Made by a program: the position numbers and the translations under genes. Source: Mortierella sp. BCC40632 (lineage: Eukaryota; Mortierellomycota; Mortierellomycetes; Mortierellales; Mortierellaceae). From it: a DNA stretch of 64,000 bases. The stretch lies in contig WAEK01000012.1 of the NCBI GenBank assembly GCA_011634665.1, positions 1-64,000 of the forward strand, read 5' to 3'. The notes under the pieces were generated by a model, which saw only the letters and a program-made list of their open reading frames with translations, made no database searches and was not told where the DNA came from. Positions 1-10,000 of this stretch are shown here, piece by piece. How positions within the stretch are numbered: the first letter of the stretch is position 1; the number at the start of each line of letters is the position of its first letter.

Positions 1-887
1 AGGGATGGCGCTGTTCTTCAGTCAAAACACTGGATTTGTTCGCCTACATTCTCTGTGTGCGTTCAAGTCGGTCATTTTTCACCACAACAACCGACACCCG
101 TGCTGCCCGGATCTTTGATTGATTGACTAAACGCGAATATGAAGCTTTGCTGGTACTGATCCAATGGATCCGACTCTGGTCTGTCCAGGCTAGCGATCAC
201 TTCTCTTTGAATCTCAGGAACGCTGGCGATCGAAAGATACCATTCTGCCGAAGGACTGTGTTTGTCTCCGTTAAAGCGCTGGAACCGTATTGCGGCATCT
301 TGAAGGATAATCTTCTAAACCTCCCAACAGTTTAAAGAATGCCTTCTTTTGCCACATCGTCGTCTACCAGAAAAGAGCGCCTGATAATTCGAGGAGGGAT
401 CAACACCACCGTCAGCTTGAGCGGATGATGGGCTCGATGAGAAAAGGTGTGTCGATCCGGACTCGACAAGTTCGTTTCATCTTTCTCCAGCATTTTTGGT
501 GCACTCCTGCAATGTCATTCCAAAACCGCTCTCGGACCCATGTCTGTTTTTTTCTCTCAATTTTTGTTTTGTGTGTGGTTTTGATAAATGTTGGCTGCCA
601 ATATTTCAAGGCTTTCTTTTTTCTCTCTTTTTTTTTTTTTTTTGTGTGTGGTTTTGATAAATGTTGGCTACCGATATTTCAAGACTTTCTTTTTTTGTAT
701 GTGTGTGTTTTTTGATAAATGTTGGCTGCCGATATTTCAAGGCTTTCTTTTTCAAAGTATTTAAGGCAGATTTCTTTTTTCTTTTTCTTTCCTTTTCTTT
801 TCTTTTTTTTTTTTTTACGAGTTATCATTCTTTGCGACACTCCCTCTTCGTTGACGCACTATTCCCTTCCTTTTCCTTCCTACCCCC
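1..887. other. Non-coding left flank of Fanzor-0
   Basis: No open frame here looks like a real protein; the longer ones are translations of T-rich sequence. The stretch holds a three-copy tandem repeat (571-750) and poly-T/CT tracts at about 750-815 that run up to the proposed Fanzor-0 start at 888. It may include the promoter and 5' leader of that gene, but no element can be named with confidence. Helitron-like termini were not recognised on this side, so the left boundary of any element carrying Fanzor-0 is unknown. Confidence 0.5.
571..750. repeat. Three-copy tandem repeat, unit about 65-70 bp
   Basis: Three imperfect copies start near 571, 644 and 700. Each has the core TTTTGATAAATGTTGGCT followed by a CCGATATTTCAAG-type stretch and a T-rich tail of variable length. 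Copies differ by single substitutions (TGCC/TACC, AGGC/AGAC) and by T-run length. The repeat lies just 5' of the decayed Fanzor-0 gene and is not seen elsewhere in the window. Confidence 0.7.
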
Positions 888-3800
888 ATGGCACACTCAT
901 TAAAGTACGTGGTCCCTCCCGGCCTAATGGAGGAGCTAGAATCAGAAAATATGCCTGCCGACGATGGTGGTCTGCTGCTACAGCGCGCCTCTGCAGCATT
1001 TGGCCATTTGGACTCGCAACAGGCCACTGGAAGAGAGGATGCCCGACAGCTCTAAGCACCTTGTCAGGGAGTTTGGGCTTGTTGTCACAAAAGGCTCCTC
1101 TCATTTCTTGGCTAACTATATTGCACGAAGTCTCAATGGCGCAACGAAAGGACCGATCAAGATCAGTATTGCCAGGACGGAGACGATGTCGAGGCAGTAT
1201 TCTTCCTTACAGGGGGAGATTACTCCTCAGACTGTTTTCTACAGAGTTGAGCGTTGATATTTTTTCTCTTCTCTTCCCGCGCGCGGCCCAAGCGGTTCTG
1301 ATCGACAATCCAAAAGCAACTATCGCACTGTTCCATATCAAGGACTCATTCTTGGGTTGTGGTGAATATGTTGTGATTACTCCATCCACCCGCTCGATCG
1401 TTCCAACGCCTTTGGGCCCTATTCAGACGTCTCCAAGAACTCCTATGTCGACAAGACCAGCAGCGTTCCGAATTAGCAAACGAAAACGGGCAGTTTCGCA
1501 CAGCATTCCCGACCTTGATTCGGACACTTGTCGGGCTTTGTTCATGCAGGCATGGTGAGTACAGCCAAGAGTTGATTTGATCGATATTGCAACCATCTAT
1601 CAGCCATCCGCAGGATACTGATTTTTTATTTTTATTTTTATCTTTATTTTTTTTTATTTTTTTATTTTTTTATTGCTTGACTAGCCTCGAGACGCTAAAA
1701 TGAACAGGTAAAGGACGAGTACCTCAAGATCGTGGCTCGCAAGAACTCCAAAAAGGCAAAGGAGCATTTGAGCCGTGTCAACAAAGCCCGTACAACAATC
1801 AAGGAACGGATGCTAAGATGGACCAGGCTTCCGCCAAACACACTCTCCAAGACCACCGAAGCAATTTGCCAAGAATACAATATCAACATCTCATCAGCCA
1901 AGGCTAAGGCATCGCTAGGCGACTGCAACACTTTAGAAGTGTGGAGGGATGTTGTTAATCAAAACTTTGAAGGAGCCTGGGAGCTCTGCACAGTCGACCC
2001 CGGAAGTCCCAGCAGTAGCCAGCGGAGCCAAACCAGTGCCAATCAAGAAAATTCATCACAAGACGAATGGCGTACCTGTACAGCCACTTTTCGCCAAATT
2101 TTGCGCCCCGAGCTCCAGGACCAGTACGAGTACCTTTGCGACCTTTTAATGGAGCAGCAAACGGATCTCACCAAGGTTTTGGAAGAGATATCGATCCTTG
2201 CACTGAAGACAACCCACGTCGTAAGTAATCCATTGTACTGAAAATATTTGAGAGCGAACAACAGGTTAAATCTACAGCAAACTAACACCAGATCCACGAT
2301 CTACTTTGCTGCCGTAGATGGCTAGTGGGAACCTCTTTGATGATTCTCTCGGACCCATCGAATCGGATGGCTTCGACATCCAGCGTGTGCTCCCAGGCGG
2401 TTTCCAAATTCGAAATGACGTGCCACAGACTCTTAACGTTGCGCCAATACCGAAACTTTTACAACAGCATATTGAGGAGCCCATGAACCAGCGCGATGAC
2501 CTTTCGACACTACTGTCCAAGGAATATCTCCAGTTTGCTTACGCACGACTGATCTCGGCCAGCCAGAAAGTATCGGCTCGTGGGGCGCAAATCATCCACT
2601 CTGGCAAAGAGCTGTAAGGATCATCGACACGGATCAAGTACCTAAAGCACCTGGAAACATGTCAGGACCATTCTGGCCCACCTTGGTCAGTATGCGACCG
2701 CAATCGAAAATCTTTGGAACGGAGGCGCCTACAACAAGGTGCTGGATTATCTCCTTCGCGTCTTGCTACGTCTACACCTTGCTCCTATGCGAGAGAAACG
2801 GAACAAGGATCGAGCCGAAGCATTTTTGAGAGAAAAAGAGAACAAAAAGCAGAACTACATTCGAATACTGTCGAACCAAGACTGTCAAAAGTCTCTCTGG
2901 AGAACGACTGTCTCAAGGATCATGGACGAGATTGCCGATTCGGAAGACAAAACAAGCCTATCCGTACGATGGTGCTCATTAAAAAGCTGTATGAGCTCTA
3001 CAGAGGAAACCGATACCTGGTCCAAGTAATACACCTCCAATACCTCCATCTTCTGGTGGTGTCCCAGGCCCGTCTTCATCCAGCAACGTGCCAGATCCGC
3101 CTGTACAAGCCTCTGCCTCAACAAACGTTGGTGGGCCAAGCATGCACACGGGTGTTTCACTGGACCCATCATTAGATGCATTGACGAATGCATCAATGAA
3201 TGTGTCATTTGATACCCTGCAGAACGATCCACCCGACACATCGCTGGACATTCTTCTATCCAAGAACCCCAATTTGGACGTTGCTGACCTGGAGGATATG
3301 ATGGATGACGAAAATGAAGTTGAGAATGTGATTGGGCAAGACGCTACAAGAGCACGTCTACGTGCACTGCAGGCCATGTTGAAGACGCTCCTCGAGTCAC
3401 CCTTTATTCAGGAGAGGATCAACCCGAACTATGTCAAGAGAATGGCATTCCACGGCTCTCCATTAACCGACAAAGAGTGCATTGTGGTGGCTGTCTTGGC
3501 TGAAGTCCTCAGACCATACGTTCCCAAGAGGCGTCCACTTGACCGTGGCGGAACTGCACCGCCTCTAGCTCATCCTACAGTTAGGGCACCCTTGATTTGT
3601 ATCGCAAACTCTGTACTGAGAGCAACGGGATATTCTCACTTTGCTCGACTGATCTGCCCGGAGGTGTCCCCCTCGTCACTCCAGGCGCTTCACATCGGTC
3701 AAGCAGAGTTGTATGAGGTGTTCTGCACGAATGAAGAGGGACGTTTCGACGTCAACGATGCTAGAGGACGCCCGTTGACTAGTACTGCTCAAGCAACTAT

Positions 3801-4671
3801 GCCCCAGAGAACAAGCGAGCAATCTTTGAAGCGTTCTTTGATCTTCCCAAGATCGCTCAGATTTGCGATAGACATGGCCTGAATTTCACAGACAGGTGAG
3901 TACATCTTGTTCTATTGTTACCATTGTATCCTCGGAGCCATTAGACTAACTCGAATGATTTTTTCGAACAGGCTGGTGTTTGTCGATCCCCATTGTGTGT
4001 CCGTATCTAGGCAAAAAAAAAAGTACACTCAGGATCACTCAGGATATCGTCGCCGGAGCAAGTATGAAGAAAGGCGAAAGCAAAAAAAAAAAAACCTACA
4101 GGCCAGATCAACTGGAATGAAGAGCTGGATCGAACCCAATGGACCAAGGATCGGGCCGAAAGCCAACGCACAGAGGTGTCTCAGCAGCTCCACCAACTTG
4201 AGTTAACTGTACGACAACTCAGAGATGAACTGGCAGTCAAAGAGAAAAATAAATCAGGACTTGGTCAATCGGTTCACGAACGGCGAAAGAAGCGCCACCT
4301 TGTGGAAGAGGGGCGATGGTACCATGCACTCCGAACATATAAAAATCTGTCAGGCGCCTAAGGTCTACTGTCATGGAAAAGAGGCTGAGGTTCGACGATT
4401 ACGACAGGAGCTGTACTACTGGAACAAAGTCCTTGCTGTCAGCCAGGTAGCCTCCAAGAGCACCGGGGAAGACGAGTTCGCGGCAGACACAGTTCTAACA
4501 CCGAATAGATTCGCTGTTGAGGACTCCACTGAGAGATTAACTATCGAGCAATTGCCGAGCGATCAAATTGTCTTTGCAGGAACAGACTATGGAATTGTCA
4601 CGATGTCTGAAACGGTTCCTCAGACACTGAGCGAAATCAAGTCCATTTGAACAGATTCAGCTTGCTTTTTG
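888..4671 (+). pseudogene. Fanzor-0, 5' half (TnpB-like nuclease, decayed)
   Basis: This is the N-terminal and RuvC-I part of a Fanzor, the eukaryotic relative of TnpB RNA-guided nucleases. Likely start is ATG 888; that frame stops at 1053 and continues in other frames. Proposed exons are 888-1554, 1708-2220, 2318-2613, 2666-about 3027, about 3088-3895 and 3972-4671, all with GT-AG borders where stated. It can be aligned by eye to Fanzor-A along its length: the block around CTATFRQILRPEL matches CTATLQQVLRPDL, the block ENLWNGG matches ENLWGGQ, and the RuvC-I segment FAGTDYGI matches FAGTDPGI (catalytic Asp kept). Lesions include frameshifts near 1050, 1250, 3000, 3795 and 4640. The gene continues at 12189 beyond the inserted Helitron. 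Two introns here (2614-2665, 3896-3971) are absent from Fanzor-A. I am confident of the family, less so of exact exons. Confidence 0.75.
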
Positions 4672-4901
4672 GTACGTTTTTTTTTTTTTTTTTTTTTGAG
4701 GAGGAAAAAAAAATATTTAACAAATACTAAAAAAGAAATATCTGAGTTTCGCCTTTTCCTTTTCTGGTTTGCTCTGCTGTTACCTGCCCTTCTTTGCTAC
4801 CTGTTCTGCTGTCTGCTACAACATGCCCTTCTTTATTCGGCCGTAGGTGTCCTGCGTGTAATGTGCTACGTGCGTGCTACGAGAAGGCATACGACCGGAG
4901 T

Positions 4902-4953
4902 GCTATGAGAAGGCGCTATGAGAAGGCGCTATGAGAAGGCGCTATGAGAAGGC
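4902..4953. repeat. 13-bp tandem repeat, four units
   Basis: Four perfect head-to-tail copies of GCTATGAGAAGGC at 4902, 4915, 4928 and 4941, flanked by degenerate versions (GCTACGAGAAGGC upstream, GCTGTGAGAAGGT downstream). They lie in the left arm of Helitron copy A. Copy B has only three perfect units, so the array changed length after the copies separated. Confidence 0.9.
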
Positions 4954-5284
4954 ATAAGATCGGAGTGCTGTGAGAAGGTATAAGATCGGAGCACCGGTCA
5001 TTGGCCATTAACCGGAATAAGAAACTTTCTTCTATTCTTTTCCATCCTGAAGGGTACTTTAGCAAACCTTGCAATTGCAATGTGAATAGTGGTGGTGGTG
5101 GTGGTGACTGAACATTTGTAATAGCGGCTGCAATCGTAATCATTTTCTCACTCCATGTGGGGTAGACCTTTTAATCTTTATACATCCCAAAAGGTATCGC
5201 AGACCCGAGAGGGGCTCCTTTCACCAGTAGTCGGGTTCTCTCGAACATCTCTAATCGATTACTCAGAACCAACTTGAGGATCCC

Positions 5285-5803
5285 ATGCCCTCGCTTCGCA
5301 CTGTTTCTCTATGCGTCGGCATGCTTTCTCGACCATGTACAGTAGTAGGACATGACAGGTACAGTGTCTTTCATGGAATTGATATCAATGACCCTCAGGC
5401 AAGAAAGCAGGCAGTAGAGGCGTTTGCTCGGGCACTGGTGTGGTGGTACGACTCTAGCAGGGCGAACGATCAAGGCCGATTCAAAGCCATTAGCGACTGC
5501 CACTCGGACCAGGACGACCAGCGACACTCACTAAGCCGAAACATGAAGAACCTGAGATGGAACTTCAAGAGTGCCATGAATAAAAGAGGAGCTAGCAATC
5601 AAGGTACTGGGGTGAAGGCGATTCAAGAAAAGTACCTAATCCAATTGGTGAAACACAGACTCAAAAGGGCACATGTTGAGACACCTGGTCACCTCTTCCT
5701 ATTGACCTTTTTGGCAGCAGTCTTTCTCCTCACTCCTTCCCATTGCAACAAGCAACTTGAGACATTGGTGGCCCTAATGGGTCGATGCAAAGCTAATCAA
5801 TAA
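5285..5803 (+). CDS. Unrecognised 172-residue ORF in Helitron left arm
   Basis: An open frame of 172 codons starting at ATG 5285. I do not recognise the family. The middle (about residues 50-115) is basic and polar. A hydrophobic stretch rich in Leu, Phe, Ala and Val near residues 133-150 could be a single membrane segment. The same sequence exists in copy B, where one extra G in a G-run (near 38417) splits it into two overlapping frames. It is therefore unclear which copy is correct and whether the product is real. It lies about 1.2 kb upstream of the Fanzor coding region on the same strand; a 5' exon of that gene is possible but no splice connection can be shown. Confidence 0.3.
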   Translation: MPSLRTVSLCVGMLSRPCTVVGHDRYSVFHGIDINDPQARKQAVEAFARALVWWYDSSRANDQGRFKAISDCHSDQDDQRHSLSRNMKNLRWNFKSAMNKRGASNQGTGVKAIQEKYLIQLVKHRLKRAHVETPGHLFLLTFLAAVFLLTPSHCNKQLETLVALMGRCKANQ

Positions 5804-5929
5804 ACACTTGGTGTTTGAAAGAAAAAAAAAGAAATAAAAAAAGTAGGTTTCTGAAAAAACGGTGTCCATCCCTATTCTCTCTCTCTCTCTCTCTCTCTTC
5901 ATTTCATCCACTTTGGTCGGACAGAAAAA

Positions 5930-6345
5930 AAAAAGGACTATTTCAGAAAAAAGAGGACTATTTAGAAAAAAGTAGTATTGAAAAAAAGGACTATTTCGAA
6001 AAAGTAGGATTTGAAAAAGGACTATTTCGAAAAAAAAAGTGGGATTTGAAAAAGGACTATTTAGAAAAAGTAGTATTTGAAAAAAGGACTATTTAGAAAA
6101 AAAGTAGTATTTGAAAAAGGACTATATCGAAAAAAAGTAGGATTTGAAAAAGGACTATTTAGAAAAAGTAGGATTTGAAAAAGGACTATTTAGAAAAAGT
6201 AGGATTTGAAAAAGGACTATTTAGAAAAAGGACTATTTCGAGAAAAGTAGGATTTGAAAAAAGGACTATTTCGAGGAAAAGTAGGATTTGAAAAAAGGGC
6301 TATTTCGAGGAAAAGTAGGATTTGAAAAAGGACCGTTTAGAAAAG
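5930..6345. repeat. Minisatellite with about 30-bp unit, Helitron copy A
   Basis: About fourteen degenerate head-to-tail units, each combining GGACTATTT, a GAAAAAG-type A-rich linker and GTAGGATTTG or GTAGTATTTG. Unit length varies with the A-runs. The array is preceded by a CT microsatellite (5876-5898) and followed by unique sequence at about 6350. The equivalent array in copy B is at about 38890-39345 with a different number and arrangement of units. Confidence 0.85.
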
Positions 6346-6738
6346 AGGTCAATTTGAGAAATATTCAATTCAGCAAGGGCAGGAGTTTGAATACAAGTGC
6401 TTGGTCCTGCGTGCCACAGCTATGCAAAATAGAGCTACTACGTAACGAACAGCTTAAGTCTGAGGAATGTGTGTTCAAAAAGCTCTCTCTCTCTCTCTCC
6501 TCTTCTCTTTTCTCTCTCTCCATACAGTTCATGATTATGTCAGTTTGAAGACCGTGCACTGCGCATGGTCCCCTGAAGCGTGAGGAAAAAAAAAAGAATG
6601 ATTCATATTTTCCCAGCGCCATTCTGGCACCGACAAATTAAAAGTGAGAAGATGCAAAGTGCAGCGCACTAGAGGATTCAACAATGAGAGAAGAGAGAGA
6701 AGAGAGCTCTGCTTGAACTTGACTTTTTTCTTTCCTTG

Positions 6739-6842
6739 CACACACACACACACTCCACACTCCACAATCCACAATCCACAATCCACAATCCACACTACAC
6801 ACTACACACTATACACATACACTACTACACACATACACACTC
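6739..6842. repeat. CA-rich and TCCACAA short tandem repeat
   Basis: A run of CACACA is followed by five or so tandem TCCACAA units and then by ACTACAC and ATACACAC variants. It lies between the minisatellite and the Fanzor-A coding region in the Helitron and is conserved in copy B (about 39732-39830) with small length changes. Confidence 0.8.
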
Positions 6843-7027
6843 TCTCTTCTTCCTTTTTATCATGGTAGGGCAAAGAATAAAAGAAAGCACAAAAAAGGAC
6901 CCCCAACAGTTCAACTTGACACCTTGCTAAATATTTACTACATCGTTTTGCTCTTTAGGAGTCAACACTGAATTATTCTTTTGCAAAGAGAGATCACAGC
7001 GCAGGACTCTTGAGAGTCTGGAGGAGC

Positions 7028-10000
7028 ATGCTAGAGAGGCATGACCCTGCTCTTGCACCCAGACTGGAGAGTACTCTGTCCCTTGACCACTGTCAATTGG
7101 AAAACAGGGCAAGTACGATGGAGACACTCTGCCGACAGGGCATCGTCGTCGACATGGCTCCACTTGAAACATCTCGGGTACCAGCGACAACATCGATCGT
7201 GCAAAGTCTTCTCAATAACACTGCATCTCGAAACCCTTTATTCACTCTTACCATTGGAGACACATCAGTTGACATCCCACCCCACAGCAACCTGCATTTC
7301 CGACTATTGTCATCAGAGCTACACGTTGACATTTTTGTCTTCTCCACCCGAAAAAGACAAAGGTCTTCAGGAGCGAAGACTCGACAATGTCAATCGGTAT
7401 TCTTCAACACGTTGACTCCTACCTTGGGACGAGGGAGTGTTTGGCATTGGTGCCATCCAAGAACTACTCGGTCCAACAACATACCCCAGGAGAACCTCCA
7501 GCCCAGCCATACCATAGCCGCTACTCCCCGGCGGTCTACCGCACAGGCCCAAGAACCTATAGCGGTTTTAAAAAAAACGGAAGTTAGACGATCCTGCGGA
7601 CGCTGATATCCAGGAAGCCTTCAAAAAGCAAGGTAAATGTTTAAACATGTACTTTTCAAGTACTCGATAGCAGAAATAGCCTCATAAAGCATGGTGTATC
7701 TAATGGCTTCTCCACTTGATACTGTGCAGGCATGACTACATAGCAAACCGCATTAAAGGAAGCATCTTAAAGGGCAAAGACAAAGGGGAAGCCTACCAGT
7801 CTCTTATTGCAACAAAGAGACTTCCTCTATGCATCAAAAAGTCCGCCTTCGATACCATAAGAGCCTCCAACGTGGCCGCCCGAGATCTTTCTAGGACTAC
7901 TATGGACAAAAAATTGGGGAAGGACGGCACCGTCAACCAATGGAACAGCTACCTCGAAGCAAACTTTCAGTCACTATGGGAGGCAGAAGAAGAGGCCAAG
8001 ACCAAAAAGCTGTCTAAAGGGAAGGGTCGCGCCGACTCGAACGATAAAGTCGATGCGGCAGCTAGAACAAGTGGAGGAGGAGGAAGAGGTAGTAGTAGTA
8101 GGAGAGGAAGCGGAAGAAACGGTGATGGCGATGATGGTGGCAGCGATGGTGATTACGAGATGGAGGAAGAGACTGGACCCGATCAGAGACAGCTCCGATC
8201 CTGCACAGCCACACTTCAGCAAGTTCTTCGGCCTGATCTTTGTACAGAGGACAAAGAGAGAATCCGAATTCTCCTAGAGAAAAGTCAAGAGGCTATGACG
8301 GTGGTTTGTGAGGAAATCTCGGTGCTGGCTACGAAGGCGGTTCATGAGGTAATGGCTCTGCATTTTTATTTTATTTTATTTTATTATTTTTTTCTATTAC
8401 TGACAAATGAATATCACCTCTTTTTTTCTTTTTTTTTAGCTCGCATCAGGGACTCACTACATCAATCCATCTACCAAGATGGCCTTTGACATCCAGTCGG
8501 TCTTTCCGGCAGGATTCGAGTTTCGGGACAAGACTGTCCTGTCCTTGCTCCCAGTTGCGGCCCTTCCTGACCTTTTGCCAGAGCACCTGGAAGCCGAGAG
8601 AAAGAGCGACACGACAACTCTAATGTCGTATAGCTTTCTCCTGTTCATGTATTCTTGGTTCTTCGGAGCTCAAGGAGTTAACGCAGCGAACAAAGCCAGG
8701 CGACAGGTCTGGAGCAGTGTGGTCGGTAACCTCGCATCGGGCAAAAGCAAGTTTTCAGTAGATGTTGGAGGCCGTTCAAGTACAGTTAGTGAGCACTTGA
8801 AGCAAATGGCTACAAACATCGAGAACCTTTGGGGAGGCCAGATGTATGACAAGCTTCTCGATCACACTCTCTTGCTTCTATTGCGGCTCCATCTGGCTCC
8901 AGAGAGAGAGCGAAAGCAGAGAGAGAAAACTCAAGTCGTCAGGCCACGAGAAAGAAAAGTCATCCCAAGAATGCAACTGTAGGCAAGAGTAGATGGAAAC
9001 GGACAATCCTGGTGCTCTGCGATGATCTCAACCGTGCTTTTGACAAAGACCCAACCGGAGATGGGCAACGGATTCAATCGGTCCTGCACAGGATTGAATA
9101 CATCCTGGCTCACAAGTACACAGCCCAAACCGCTGGGGCGGAATGTTTTGAACCACTGGATGTCCAACTCGAACATCTGGATACGGACAATTTCGGAGGG
9201 GTCAATTTTGATGACTGGGATTTTAGCCAACTGGAGGGTGACCCTGTCAAAGAGCCGACAGTCAAGGCGGGCGGTGAATCCAGTATTCAAGCCCTAAGGA
9301 GAGCCGTCGAAGACCTGAATACGGACGACCTTGAAGGGATTGATTTTGACGATTGGGACATTAAAGAACCGGAGGAAGATTTTGTCAAAGAGCCGGTGGT
9401 TGAGGTGAACAACAAGGACAATGGTGTGACCCAAAGGAGAACTGTCAAAGATCAGGACTCTGACAATCTCGAAGGGTCTGATTTCGACGACTGGGATCTC
9501 GATGAGATGGAAGAAGAACTAGAAAACGAATTAGGGGATTCTCTCGCTAAAGAGCCAACAAGAGCGATCATATTGTCTTTGAGGAGACTTCTTCGTATGC
9601 TCCTAGAGTCACCCCGAATCGAGAAGGAAATCGACAACAACTGGGTCAGAAAGTCAGCACACGGCGGAATGGATATCACCGAGGAGCAATGCAGTGTTGT
9701 AGCCAAGCTGGCCAACGCACTTCGACCCTATGTTGCAAAACGTCGAGTTAGCCGAGAGACGAGACCCCAAGGTGGAACGAGGGCGCCCTTGGCCCACGCT
9801 ACTTTTTGCTTGCACCTATGGCCATCATTGCCAACGCAATTCAAAGAGCGGCTGGGTATCCTCAGCACACTCGGCTTTTGTCACCGCAGATATCACCTTC
9901 TTCCAGTCATGCATTGATTCTTGGAGCGAAGGGGTTATACGAGGTGTTGTGTGCCAAGACGCCAGGCCACTTTGATATCAAGAACTCTGAAGGCACTCCT

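Noticed and set aside
5930..6345. CRISPR-like array
   Set aside because: Repeats are contiguous and degenerate with no unique spacers, in a eukaryotic transposon; it is a minisatellite.
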